Positions 1 to 8,571 of a stretch of 33,968 nucleotides of DNA are shown here, one piece after another. The notes below the pieces were generated by a model. That model had not been told where the DNA came from. It saw nothing but the letters and a program-made list of their open reading frames with translations, and did no database searches. The DNA lies in the NCBI GenBank assembly GCA_018267575.1, contig JAFDYF010000071.1:1-33968 (forward strand), given 5' to 3'. This DNA comes from Bacteroidota bacterium. GTDB lineage: Bacteria > Bacteroidota > Bacteroidia > Chitinophagales > Chitinophagaceae. The translations under genes and the position numbers were made by a program. Position 1 is the stretch's first letter. Each line of letters begins with the position of its first letter.

Positions 1-257
1 TGGCAAAAGCGTAACCGCAGAGACAGAGAGGCGGGGAGGGTTGATAAGTTGCTAATTCTGCTACTTGCGTTCTGCTTTAAGCGTTCAGCATTCCGCATTC
101 TTAGTGCTTCTTTGTGCCTTAGTGTCTTGGTGGCAAAAAAATCAACCGCAGAGACAGGGAGACGGAGAGAGTTGATTGGTTGCAAAGTTGATAAGTTGCT
201 GGCTTACGTTCAGCGTTCATCATTGACCATTCACTATTCACCCATCACCGCTCACTT
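1..257. repeat. Non-coding direct repeat, about 131-bp period
   Basis: A purine-rich block beginning AACCGCAGAGACAG lies at 13-45 and recurs at 144-176, each preceded by a GGCAAAA-type run and ending in GTTGAT. The two blocks are 131 bases apart. Between and after them are short pyrimidine-rich words of the TTCAGCATTC / CATTCACTATTC kind. Such low-complexity words are familiar in gaps between Bacteroidota genes. The open reading frame crossing here has no recognisable protein character, so I treat the stretch as repeat DNA. It lies just past the 3' end of the acetyltransferase gene and may extend left beyond the window. Confidence 0.6.
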
Positions 258-854
258 TCAATCCCAGATTTTTTCCCTCAGGTTTTCTTTCACTTTCCCG
301 AACCATTCCTTTTTTAGAATAGAGAGAATGATGCTATCCCTCCGGCCACCTATGTCGATAATACTATTGCTGCGCAAAATACCTTCTACTGTGCAGCCGA
401 TAGCCTTCATGGCATTGATTGACTTTTCATTTCTGCTATCAGCCCTAAACTCCACTCTTTCCATTTCCCAGTTTTCAAAAGCATAGGTCAGCATTAATAA
501 TTTGCAATGCCGGTTCAAGCCAGTTCGCCTGAATGCTTGCCCATACCAAGTATAACCGAGTTGTATGGTCAGATTATTTAATTGTATATCGTAAAACCGT
601 GTGCTACCTGCATATTTTTTGGATGCTTTGTCAAACACGATAAAAGGGAATTCCTTTTTCTCCTTTTTTCCATGAAGAGCGTGTTGTACATAGGAATCCA
701 TACCAACTTTTCCTGCTGCACTGATCAAAGAGTATTTCCAGGTGTCTGGCTCATTTAATGCAAAAGGGATCAGATGTACCAAATCCTTGGCTTCCAAAGG
801 GCGGAGCAGGACCCGTTCATCTTCCAAAATAATATTTTCAGGAAATGCTATCAT
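258..854 (-). CDS. GNAT family N-acetyltransferase (RimJ/RimL-like)
   Basis: This 198-residue cytoplasmic protein has the RimJ/RimL-type GNAT fold, which transfers an acetyl group from acetyl-CoA to an amine. The N-terminal part contains the family opening 'ERVLLRPLEAKDLVHLIPFA'. The centre has LGYTWYGQAFRRTGLNRHCK (about 99-118), the beta4 and acetyl-CoA pyrophosphate-loop region. It is followed by AFENWEMERVEFRADSRNEKS and an AMKAIGCTVEGILR segment typical of this subfamily. Length is normal. The substrate cannot be told; ribosomal protein N-termini, antibiotics or small amines are all possible. It is separated from RNase HII on the same strand by 67 bases, so co-transcription is possible. 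The start at 854 gives the usual N-terminus for the family. Confidence 0.85.
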   Translation of the reverse strand: MIAFPENIILEDERVLLRPLEAKDLVHLIPFALNEPDTWKYSLISAAGKVGMDSYVQHALHGKKEKKEFPFIVFDKASKKYAGSTRFYDIQLNNLTIQLGYTWYGQAFRRTGLNRHCKLLMLTYAFENWEMERVEFRADSRNEKSINAMKAIGCTVEGILRSNSIIDIGGRRDSIILSILKKEWFGKVKENLREKIWD

Positions 855-921
855 AATAAGTTCGTGAAAATAAATTCAATGCGTATTGACAAACGACTAT
901 ATCCCCTTCCACCGCATTTAC

Positions 922-1521
922 TCAATTAAAAATTCTTAATTGCGCTGGCACAATATTAAAACTTTTGCGGTGATATTCACAAAGACCGAATTCAGCTATG
1001 GCTTTCCGATGATCGGCTGTGCCATAACCTTTATTGCTATCCCACTTGTATTGGGGAAATTGCAGGTGTAGTTTTTTCATATAGGCATCACGGTGGGTTT
1101 TGGCCAAAATGCTCGCCGCCGCGATGGAAGCATAAATGCCATCGCCTTTAACCACACAGAGATGGGGGATTTGCCCATATGGCTTAAAACGGTTCCCATC
1201 AATCAACAATAGTCCTGGCTTGGTTTTCAATTGGTCGATAGCCAGATGCATCGCTTTGAAAGAAGCATTTAGGATATTGATCTGGTCAATCTCCTCATGG
1301 TTCAAGCTTGCCACAGCAAAATCCACTGCGTTTTTCTCTATGAAATCACGCAATAGCTCACGGTTGGATTCTTTTACCTGTTTGGAATCGTTCAACAATG
1401 GGTGGTAAAAATCTTCGGGCAGGATCACCGCGGCTGCAAATACAGGACCTGCATAACAACCTCTGCCTGCTTCATCGCAGCCTGCTTCCTTCCTTTTTTT
1501 TTGGTGCTGGATCTTCAGCAT
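922..1521 (-). CDS. rnhB: Ribonuclease HII
   Basis: RNase HII cuts the RNA strand of RNA-DNA hybrids and starts removal of single ribonucleotides from DNA. With the start chosen here the protein is 199 residues, normal for the family. The N-terminal signature CDEAGRGCYAGPV carries the catalytic pair D16 and E17. LLLIDGN supplies D108, and KGDGIYASIAAASILAKTHRD holds the further conserved acidic and basic residues. An in-frame ATG at 1554 would add 11 residues. I prefer 1521 because a TAnnTTTG promoter-like box (minus strand, 1544-1537) falls between the two starts, and because homologues begin a few residues before the DEAGRG motif. This is a housekeeping gene. Confidence 0.93.
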   Translation of the reverse strand: MLKIQHQKKRKEAGCDEAGRGCYAGPVFAAAVILPEDFYHPLLNDSKQVKESNRELLRDFIEKNAVDFAVASLNHEEIDQINILNASFKAMHLAIDQLKTKPGLLLIDGNRFKPYGQIPHLCVVKGDGIYASIAAASILAKTHRDAYMKKLHLQFPQYKWDSNKGYGTADHRKAIAEFGLCEYHRKSFNIVPAQLRIFN

Positions 1522-1536
1522 GCTAAAATCTTTGCC

Positions 1537-1544
1537 CAAAATTA
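1537..1544 (-). promoter_or_regulatory. Candidate -7 promoter box for rnhB
   Basis: Read on the minus strand the bases are TAATTTTG, matching the Bacteroidota -7 consensus TAnnTTTG. Transcription would start about 6-8 bases downstream, near 1530, giving a leader of roughly 10 bases to the ATG at 1521. No matching TTTG is found 19 bases further upstream, so this is a one-box call. Confidence 0.35.
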
Positions 1545-1641
1545 AGGAATGCATATGGCATAGATAGGAAAGCTTAAATAAACCCTTTTCCGTTTTGTTG
1601 TTTGTGATTTAATTGTACTTTTAACATCCAAAAATTAGTCT

Positions 1642-2211
1642 ATGAGTTTAGTAGGATATTTAAGTAGACCCTGGCCTTGGTATATTGCGGGCCCTTTAAT
1701 AGGGCTCACAGTTCCGTTGTTATTAGTCATGGGGAATAAACGGTTGGGGGTTTCCTCATCTTTAAGGCATATTTGCGCTGCTTGTCTTCCTGCCAATATT
1801 TCTTTTTTTAAATACGATTGGAAAAAAGAAGCATGGAACCTGTTTTTTGTAGCAGGCATTTTTTGCGGTGGGTTGATTGCGGTTACCTTATTCAATAACC
1901 CCAACCCTGTACAGATCAACCCGAAACTCGTAAATGAACTACAGCACTATGGTATATATCAGGATGCTTCGATGATGCCCATCACATTGTTCAACTGGAG
2001 TGCTTTGTTTAGTTTAAAAGGAGTGATTTTTATGGTGGTCGGTGGGTTTTTGGTGGGCTTTGGTACGCGTTATGCGGGCGGCTGTACTTCTGGTCATGCC
2101 ATCATGGGGCTATCCACACTGCAATGGCCTTCCTTGGTCGCAACCATTTGTTTTATGGCAGGTGGTTTCATTATGGCCAATCTTATTCTCCCCATTATTT
2201 TAAAACTTTGA
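1642..2211 (+). CDS. YeeE/YedE family sulfur-compound transporter, first half
   Basis: This 189-residue membrane protein is the N-terminal half of a split YeeE/YedE (DUF395) transporter. The family includes the thiosulfate importer TsuA. About four or five hydrophobic segments are visible. The key signature GFGTRYAGGCTSGHAIMG, near residues 139-156, contains the conserved cysteine proposed to handle the sulfur substrate. HICAACLP near residue 50 is also typical. The next gene begins one base after this stop codon, so the two halves are almost certainly co-translated as partners. Neighbours commonly seen with this pair, such as rhodanese or a beta-lactamase-fold persulfide dioxygenase, are absent here. 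The exact substrate is inferred only. Confidence 0.82.
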   Translation: MSLVGYLSRPWPWYIAGPLIGLTVPLLLVMGNKRLGVSSSLRHICAACLPANISFFKYDWKKEAWNLFFVAGIFCGGLIAVTLFNNPNPVQINPKLVNELQHYGIYQDASMMPITLFNWSALFSLKGVIFMVVGGFLVGFGTRYAGGCTSGHAIMGLSTLQWPSLVATICFMAGGFIMANLILPIILKL

Positions 2212-2212
2212 C

Positions 2213-2734
2213 ATGGAAACAGCAACTGTTGAAAAACCGGTTAGTATAGAAACCAATAATGATTTTGAAGTGCGTTCACTAGATGCATTGTGCATTAATG
2301 AATCGGAGCTACAACATCCTTGGTATTATAATCTCAAATATTTTTTTACCGGCATCCTGTTCGGGATTATTTTGGTAAAAGCTGAAATCGTTTCCTGGTA
2401 TCGAATTCAGGAAATGTTCCGCTTACAAAGTTTTCATATGTATGGGGTGATTGGTTCTGCCGTTGTGGTCGGGATGATTTCGGTAGCCCTGATTAAAAAA
2501 TTTAAGGTAAAAACGATTTATGGAGAGCCCATTGTTTTTCACACGAGGAAATTCAATAAGGGCCAGATTATTGGCGGACTTCTTTTTGGCTTTGGTTGGG
2601 CCATTACCGGGGCATGCCCAGGACCTTTGTTTGCCCAGATTGGGGCTGGCTTTACAGTTGTGGCTGTTACTTTGTTCAGTGCCATCGCGGGTACTTGGGT
2701 TTATGGTCTCCTGCGCGACAAACTGCCTCATTGA
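2213..2734 (+). CDS. YeeE/YedE family transporter, second half (DUF6691-like)
   Basis: This 173-residue integral membrane protein is the C-terminal partner of the preceding gene. After a polar N-terminus of about 40 residues come four hydrophobic segments. The diagnostic motif is GFGWAITGACPGPLFAQIGAG near residues 123-143, whose GACPGP cysteine corresponds to the second conserved cysteine site of full-length YeeE. The start ATG is one base past the upstream TGA, which indicates translational coupling. The probable role is uptake of thiosulfate or a related reduced sulfur species, from family knowledge. The C-terminus (YGLLRDKLPH) ends cleanly. Confidence 0.82.
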   Translation: METATVEKPVSIETNNDFEVRSLDALCINESELQHPWYYNLKYFFTGILFGIILVKAEIVSWYRIQEMFRLQSFHMYGVIGSAVVVGMISVALIKKFKVKTIYGEPIVFHTRKFNKGQIIGGLLFGFGWAITGACPGPLFAQIGAGFTVVAVTLFSAIAGTWVYGLLRDKLPH

Positions 2735-2819
2735 TGTGGCTTTGAGCATTGGGTGATTTTTTTTGTGAAAACCATTCCAATTTTTTTTATTTCTTATTCC
2801 TTCATTTGTGTCCCTGCGC

Positions 2820-2827
2820 TACCTTTG
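2820..2827 (+). promoter_or_regulatory. Candidate -7 promoter box for heme A synthase
   Basis: TACCTTTG matches the Bacteroidota -7 consensus and lies 8 bases before the preferred ATG at 2836. The same eight bases occur at typA with a well-spaced -33 box. Here the nearest TTTG (2805-2808) is only 11 bases upstream rather than about 19, so the call is moderate. If used, the transcript would be almost leaderless. Confidence 0.4.
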
Positions 2828-2835
2828 CGGGCATT

Positions 2836-3918
2836 ATGCAAAAATCATTAAGCTCTAATGATTCCAAGGCGGTTGCCAATTGGGTGTTGATAGGTGTGTT
2901 CATGTTATTGGTGCAGGTAGTGTTGGGGGGCATCACTAGACTCACAGGTTCGGGTCTTTCCATAACGGAGTGGGATGTGGTTACCGGGCTACTCCCCCCT
3001 TTGAACACAGCGCAGTGGCTAACTGAATTTGATAAGTACAAGCAGACCCCACAATTCCATCTCTTGCATTCCGATTTTACATTGCGCGATTTCAAGTTTA
3101 TTTTTTTCTGGGAATGGTTTCATCGTTTTTGGGCCAGAATGGTAGCTGTTGTTTTTGTTGTTGGCTTTGTATATCTGGTATGGAAAAGAAAAATGAAACA
3201 GGAAATGATAAAACCATTGATGATCCTGTTTTTGATGGGTGCATTACAGGGGGCTGTAGGTTGGATAATGGTGGCTAGTGGCTTAACTGGTGATGCGATT
3301 TATGTGAAACCTACTAAACTGGCCATACATTTTGTGTTGGCACTTGGTCTGATCAGCTACGCATTTTGGTTTGCACTGCAGCTATTGGTGCCAGTAAAGG
3401 AAATCATCCGCAATAGCTCCTTACAGAGATGGGGGTTGGCCATCCTCAGCATTTTGTTTTTTCAATTATTGTTTGGTGCTTTGATGGCGGGGAACAAAGC
3501 GGCCAATGCGGCGCCAACCTGGCCAAGCATCAATGGTGATTGGGTGCCGGTTAATCTATGGAAACATTCACCATGGATGCCAAATTTTATTGACAACCAT
3601 ATAACCATCCAATTTGTACATAGAGGCCTGGCCTATCTGCTTTTTTTATTGATGCTGATTTGGGGCATACAAGTTTACCGTTCTGAATCAGTAAGCCCAT
3701 TGCTCCGCAAAACAAGATGGCTTCCCTTTTTCCTGATAACCCTTCAGATTTTCTTGGGCATTTTTACGGTATTGAACAGCCCAAAAATAGTGGCGGGCCA
3801 TTGGGGTGTTTTTGAGTGGCTGGCCCAGTTCCACCAGATTGTGGGCCTACTGTTTTTGCTTTGCATGGTTTATATGCTTTATATCATTAGGCCCTACCGA
3901 TATCGCTCATTGTTATAA
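2836..3918 (+). CDS. ctaA: Heme A synthase (COX15/CtaA, type 2)
   Basis: This protein oxidises the C8 methyl of heme O to a formyl group, making heme A for aa3-type cytochrome oxidase. The 360-residue protein has about eight membrane helices. Conserved features are GGITRLTGSGLSITEW near the N-terminus, FFWEWFHRFWARM with a heme-ligand histidine, a histidine in AIHFVLALG, QFVHRGLAYL and QFHQIVGLLF. The four histidines on helices match the two heme-binding half-domains. An upstream in-frame ATG at 2749 would add 29 residues of non-conserved sequence. The start at 2836 (MQKSLSS) suits the family better and sits just after a promoter-like box. The gap to the transporter pair is about 100 bases, so it is probably its own transcription unit. 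A cytochrome oxidase operon is not in the window. Confidence 0.92.
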   Translation: MQKSLSSNDSKAVANWVLIGVFMLLVQVVLGGITRLTGSGLSITEWDVVTGLLPPLNTAQWLTEFDKYKQTPQFHLLHSDFTLRDFKFIFFWEWFHRFWARMVAVVFVVGFVYLVWKRKMKQEMIKPLMILFLMGALQGAVGWIMVASGLTGDAIYVKPTKLAIHFVLALGLISYAFWFALQLLVPVKEIIRNSSLQRWGLAILSILFFQLLFGALMAGNKAANAAPTWPSINGDWVPVNLWKHSPWMPNFIDNHITIQFVHRGLAYLLFLLMLIWGIQVYRSESVSPLLRKTRWLPFFLITLQIFLGIFTVLNSPKIVAGHWGVFEWLAQFHQIVGLLFLLCMVYMLYIIRPYRYRSLL

Positions 3919-4097
3919 ATTTTGCAAACACTGCCCATATTCAAAAAATGTATTTATAATAAGGTTACATATTTGTGTTTTTATTAAAACCCTGTTCATG
4001 CAATTTTACGATTGGATAAATTACACTAAGCAGCCCATTGGATCGTTATCATAGCAGCGTTTTGAATTAAATTCGCATAGCATTTAGAAACCACTAG

Positions 4098-6362
4098 ATG
4101 AAATATCTAAGACCTTTTTACTATTCTTTCCCAGTACAACTAGTATTGCTGCATTTTAAAAAATTTCAGGTGCTACTGGTATTCTGGATTATACTGTTCA
4201 GCACCCTCAATGGCGGTTTCATGAGTTCATTTGGGGCCGATGCTTTGTTCTTTTCACCAGAATATCTTGGTAAGGTAAATGCAATCAGCGCTGCTATTGT
4301 GGGGGTGGGCACGGGGGTATTCATTATGAGTTGGGATATTACCACCTTTATTTTGTTCAGTCGGCATTTTCGGTTTTTGGCCACTACTTCCAGGCCTTTT
4401 TTAAAATATTGTATCAATAATTCCATCATTCCAATAGGTTTTCTGTTGTTTTATTTTGTGAAAGCCTTGCGCTTTGATATTACCAAAGAACTGATTAGTG
4501 GGGTGGATATGTTTTTTCTGATAATGGGTTTCTTGCTTGGGTTGGCATTGGTCATCATCTTTTCATTGCTTTATTTTTTTGGGGCAGATAAAACCATCAT
4601 CCGACAAATTGCACCGGTTATTGGGGATCCCAAGCTGTTCAAATCGCAATTCAGGCATAATGAGGTAAAACTGAATGAGAGTAGGGTGATTAAAGTACAA
4701 TGGTATTTGAATACCCCTTTTTCCTTTAAGAAGGTGAGGGATGTATCTCATTATAGCCTTGAATTTATTGAAAGCATATTTAACCGTCACCATTTTGCAG
4801 CAATCCTTTCCATCTTTGCAGCATTTGTTTTTTTAGTAGTGGTGGGGTTTTTTATGGACAACCCTATTTTTCAGATCCCTGCGGCTTCCAGCACTTTGAT
4901 TTTTTTTGCCATCCTCATTTCTTTGTCTGGTGCATTTTCTTATTTTTTGCAAAGCTGGAGCATACCTGTTATGGTGGTTCTTTTTTTTGTGCTCAACCTC
5001 TTGTACAAATATGATGTGATTGACCCAACCAATAAGGCCTATGGGCTTAACTATACTAATCGCGACGATCGGCCTGCCTATAATGAACAGAGCCTGCTTA
5101 ACCTATGTTCGGACGATCATGTGAAAAGGGATAAAGAGAATATGATTGGCATTTTGGAAAAATGGAGGAAAAAGCAAAAGGAAGAGAAGCCCGTTCTTTA
5201 TATTATCAATACCAGCGGGGGAGGTAACCGGAGCGCCACTTTTACCATGAATGTACTTCAGCGATTGGATAGCATGGTGGGCGGTCAATTAATGGACAAG
5301 GTTTTTTTGATCACCGGCGCATCCGGAGGCATGTTTGGGACTACTTATTTTAGAGAGTTGGCAAGATTGAAAAAAGAAGGTGATCACTCGATCAACCTTT
5401 CCGATCCCAAGTATGTGGATGCGATATCAGGCGATTTGCTAAACCCATTGTTCTCATCCTTTGTTGCGAGGGATCTTGCTTCGCCTGCTCAGAAATTCAG
5501 CGTTGGCAAATATGAGTATATAAAGGACCGCGGTTATGCATTTGAACAGAAGCTGGCAGAAAATACCAAGGGGGTATTGGATAGGCGGATGAAAGATTTG
5601 TATGAAGATGAAAAAAATGCCGTTATTCCATTGATGCTTTTTAATTCGGTGATCACGAGGGATAGCCGTTCCATGATCATCAGTACGCAGCCCATCAGCT
5701 TTTTGATGCGGCCGCTGTACGACAGTACCCGCATGCCTCCGATTACTCCCGACGCGATTGATTTTGGAGCTTTTTTTCACAAGCAGGACCCAATGAACCT
5801 GCGGCTGCTCACAGCACTACGCATGAACGCCACTTTTCCCTATGTACTCCCCAATGTATGGCTGCCCACTAAACCGGTGATTGATGTGATGGATGCGGGT
5901 TTCCGTGATAATTTTGGAGAGGAAACGGCCATTCGGTTTATCAATGTGTTTAAGAATTGGCTAAATGAAAATACCAGCGGCATTGTTTTTTTACAAATCC
6001 GAGACCGAAAGACGGGTGGCTGGCAAAACCCCTATGAGTCTAAAGATATCACTGAAATTGTGACCAAGCCATTATTGTTGTTACAATATAATTGGTACAA
6101 AATGCAGGAATATAACCAGAACGATTTGGTTAGTCTTTTAAATAACGAGATAGGCACCCCATTTTACAAACTCATATTTCAATATGTGCCGAAAAGTGAA
6201 TCCGAAGCGGCCACACTTAATTTTCATTTGACCAAGGAAGAAAAAGTGGATATAGCTAATGCCGTAACGGGGCCGGGCAACCGACAAAGTTTTAGACTGG
6301 CACAACAATATATGAAGGAGGGGCTTCCCGGGATTAAGGCTGGATTAACTTTAAAGCCTTAG
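4098..6362 (+). CDS. Membrane-anchored patatin-like phospholipase
   Basis: This 754-residue protein joins an N-terminal multi-helix membrane region to a patatin-like lipid acyl hydrolase. Residues about 10-310 hold roughly seven hydrophobic segments in two groups, separated by a charged loop. The catalytic part starts near residue 370 with the oxyanion-hole sequence NTSGGGNRS. ITGASGGMFG carries the nucleophile S409 in a GxSxG-type elbow. MDAGFRDNFGEE supplies D599 of the Ser-Asp dyad, as DAG rather than the commoner DGG/DGA. It probably hydrolyses acyl esters of phospholipids at the inner membrane. The function of the membrane part is unknown to me. Its 3' end overlaps the convergent lipid kinase gene by 29 bases. 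Confidence 0.82.
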   Translation: MKYLRPFYYSFPVQLVLLHFKKFQVLLVFWIILFSTLNGGFMSSFGADALFFSPEYLGKVNAISAAIVGVGTGVFIMSWDITTFILFSRHFRFLATTSRPFLKYCINNSIIPIGFLLFYFVKALRFDITKELISGVDMFFLIMGFLLGLALVIIFSLLYFFGADKTIIRQIAPVIGDPKLFKSQFRHNEVKLNESRVIKVQWYLNTPFSFKKVRDVSHYSLEFIESIFNRHHFAAILSIFAAFVFLVVVGFFMDNPIFQIPAASSTLIFFAILISLSGAFSYFLQSWSIPVMVVLFFVLNLLYKYDVIDPTNKAYGLNYTNRDDRPAYNEQSLLNLCSDDHVKRDKENMIGILEKWRKKQKEEKPVLYIINTSGGGNRSATFTMNVLQRLDSMVGGQLMDKVFLITGASGGMFGTTYFRELARLKKEGDHSINLSDPKYVDAISGDLLNPLFSSFVARDLASPAQKFSVGKYEYIKDRGYAFEQKLAENTKGVLDRRMKDLYEDEKNAVIPLMLFNSVITRDSRSMIISTQPISFLMRPLYDSTRMPPITPDAIDFGAFFHKQDPMNLRLLTALRMNATFPYVLPNVWLPTKPVIDVMDAGFRDNFGEETAIRFINVFKNWLNENTSGIVFLQIRDRKTGGWQNPYESKDITEIVTKPLLLLQYNWYKMQEYNQNDLVSLLNNEIGTPFYKLIFQYVPKSESEAATLNFHLTKEEKVDIANAVTGPGNRQSFRLAQQYMKEGLPGIKAGLTLKP

Positions 6363-7233
6363 ATGCGATTTTTATTACAAAATGTTCGTCAGTCTTTTTG
6401 GGATCCCCATCAATATGGAGGGGAGCACTTTGGTGGTTGTGGATGGTTAACGCATCGGTCTGGAAATAGACGATATTCTTTTTGGAAGCATATTCGTGAA
6501 TGTTTTGAATGCCGTTGATGCCGCTAACCTGATTGAGCACAGATAAAGGGAGCAGGAATTTGTTCATTTTTTTTACTATCACCACATCAAGCAATCCATC
6601 GTTCAAGCTGGCTTTTGGCGCAATGGTAAAATTATTCCCAAACTGGTTGCCATTGGCGATGCTAATAAAAAAAGCATCTATAGAAAGTGATTTGTTCTTG
6701 AGTTTGATACTAAAAGGATAAGGGTTTGTTTTGAAGAAATTAACGGCTGCTACTTTAATGTAGGTTTGCAAACCTCGCTTTTTTTGTTTGGCAAATTCAT
6801 GTGCTACTTGTGCATCGAACCCCATACCGCAAAGCATACAGGAGAATTCTTTGTTGATATAAAACCCATCAATAAAGGAGGCTTTGCCGTTAAAAATTAT
6901 TTCTAATGCCTTTGATGGTTGCTTGGGAATTTTTGCAGCCAGTGCCAAGCCATTTCCAGACCCCATGGGGATGATACCGATATTTACGGGAAAGCCCATC
7001 AGCGATGCGCCCACGGCGCTTACCGTACCATCCCCGCCACAAATCACTATATCGGTGATTTGTTCGTTTTTTATTTTTTGTTTAAGGAAATCATAGTTCC
7101 CTTCTGGATTGGTAGGGATAATTTCATAACCTATTTGGCGTTCCTTCGATTTTTTTGAAATCAATTCCAACAAAGCGGTTTTACCCTTTGTACCGGAAAT
7201 AGGATTGATGAGATAGATTATTTTTCGTTGCAC
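6334..7233 (-). CDS. Diacylglycerol kinase-like lipid kinase (YegS/DgkB type)
   Basis: This 299-residue protein has the DAGK catalytic fold shared by DgkB, YegS and BmrU. NPISGTKGK near residue 10 matches the N-terminal nucleotide-binding strand. ICGGDGT at about 64-70 is the signature GGDGT, and IIPMGSGNGLA follows at the expected distance. The C-terminal half carries the lipid-binding beta domain (GLLDVVIVKK, HIDGDP). It would phosphorylate diacylglycerol or a related lipid with ATP, returning it to phospholipid synthesis. The substrate cannot be fixed by eye. The gene is convergent with, and overlaps, the patatin phospholipase gene, so the two lipid enzymes share their 3' ends. It follows fabH-like and hydrolase genes on the same strand with a 184-base gap. 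Confidence 0.88.
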   Translation of the reverse strand: MQRKIIYLINPISGTKGKTALLELISKKSKERQIGYEIIPTNPEGNYDFLKQKIKNEQITDIVICGGDGTVSAVGASLMGFPVNIGIIPMGSGNGLALAAKIPKQPSKALEIIFNGKASFIDGFYINKEFSCMLCGMGFDAQVAHEFAKQKKRGLQTYIKVAAVNFFKTNPYPFSIKLKNKSLSIDAFFISIANGNQFGNNFTIAPKASLNDGLLDVVIVKKMNKFLLPLSVLNQVSGINGIQNIHEYASKKNIVYFQTDALTIHNHQSAPLHIDGDPKKTDEHFVIKIASKALKLIQP

Positions 7234-7417
7234 TCGATAATATTTTTCGTTATCCCAATTACAGTTGGATATGGGGTTGCTATTTTGGTTTTAGTTTGCG
7301 TTCTCTGGCTCAGGTTTTTCTTTATTAAAAATCTCGAACAAGCATAAACCTTGATCAAATTTGAGCAGCTTGATTGTATAGTACATTCTTATCCTTGCAT
7401 CTTATATCAAACAGCGT

Positions 7418-8467
7418 TTACCACCTGATCAATGCGCTGGCCCAGGTAAACCCACTCCCAAAAGCGGCCAAGCAAACCAAATCTCCTTTTTTTATTCTGT
7501 TCTCTTCCCATGCTTCGCACAATGCGATTGGGATGGAAGCTGCCGTGGTGTTCCCATATTTCTGGATATTGTTATAAATTTTTTCTTTTCCCAATCCCAG
7601 ATGTTGTTGAATAAACTGCGAAATGCGCAGGTTGGCTTGGTGTGGTACCAGCAAATCGATATCGGAAGGTTTGAGCCCATGCTGATTGAGTGCTTCCATC
7701 ACTACTTCGGGGAATTTTACCACCGCCGTTTTAAAAACCGCAGGCCCATCCATATAAGGAAAGTTTTGTCCTTTTTCAATCATGGAATGACTCATAAACA
7801 TATCCGAAATTTCTGCCTCATTAAAATCAGCTAATTTTTTTTCAGTCCAATGGTTGCCATGGGTGCCTGGATTGTACATGGCTAAAATCTCGGCATGGTT
7901 GCCATCGCTATGAAGATGTGTACTTAGAATGCCCTGTTCCTCTTCGATGGTGGGTTGCAGCACTACTGCCCCAGCGCCATCGCCAAAGATTACAGAAATA
8001 TTGCGCCCACGAGTGCTCATGTCTAGCCCGAAAGAATGTTTTTCGCTACCGATCACCAATATGTTTCTGTACATCCCAGTTTTTATAAACTGGTCGGCCA
8101 CACTGAGTGCATACAAAAAACCACTACATTGATTGCGCACATCCAGTGCCCCAATCTCCTTCATTTTTAAAGCTCTTTGCACCAATACACCACAGCCAGG
8201 AAAATAATAGTCAGGGCTTAGGGTCGCAAAAACAATGAAATCGATCTCTGCTGCGGTGGTGCCTGCCCGTTCAATCGCAATCTTGGCCGCTTCAACGCCC
8301 ATGGTCGTGGTGGTTTCACCAACTCTGTCTGCAAATCGGCGCTGTTGGATGCCCGTTCTTTCCTGGATCCATTCGTCGTTGGTATCCATATATTTTTGCA
8401 GGTCATGATTGGTAACAACATTCTTTGGCACATATTTTCCAATGCCAGCAATCTTGGAGTGGAACAT
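7418..8467 (-). CDS. 3-oxoacyl-ACP synthase III family protein (FabH-like)
   Basis: This 349-residue ketoacyl synthase III condenses an acyl-CoA with malonyl-ACP. The complete Cys-His-Asn triad is visible: C114 in RNQCSGFLYA, H276 in VPHQANLR and N306 in YGNTTAAS. TNDEWIQERTGIQQR near residue 30 is the usual FabH substrate-binding segment. It is about 30 residues longer than E. coli FabH. The extra sequence lies around 190-240 between the glycine-rich FGDGAGAVVL and the histidine, a variant common in Bacteroidota. It may be the primary fatty acid initiator or a paralogue acting on another acyl chain. The start at 8467 (MFHSKIAGIGKYVP) matches the family; the longer form from 8515 adds 16 unconserved residues. 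No other fab genes are adjacent. Confidence 0.88.
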   Translation of the reverse strand: MFHSKIAGIGKYVPKNVVTNHDLQKYMDTNDEWIQERTGIQQRRFADRVGETTTTMGVEAAKIAIERAGTTAAEIDFIVFATLSPDYYFPGCGVLVQRALKMKEIGALDVRNQCSGFLYALSVADQFIKTGMYRNILVIGSEKHSFGLDMSTRGRNISVIFGDGAGAVVLQPTIEEEQGILSTHLHSDGNHAEILAMYNPGTHGNHWTEKKLADFNEAEISDMFMSHSMIEKGQNFPYMDGPAVFKTAVVKFPEVVMEALNQHGLKPSDIDLLVPHQANLRISQFIQQHLGLGKEKIYNNIQKYGNTTAASIPIALCEAWEENRIKKGDLVCLAAFGSGFTWASALIRW

Positions 8468-8571
8468 AAATGAATATTGATTGAAAGGGCAATTTACGAA
8501 AGACCGTTCAACCATGCTTTCGAAGTCTTTTCTTTGCTTTTAGAATTTGCACAATCTTATATAACTATTTT

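Noticed and set aside
49..486. 145-residue plus-strand frame at the left edge
   Set aside because: It crosses repeat DNA and then runs antisense to the acetyltransferase gene; no family resemblance.
2749..2835. Longer N-terminus for heme A synthase from ATG 2749
   Set aside because: The extra 29 residues are not typical of the family and overlap the promoter-like box; the start at 2836 fits better.
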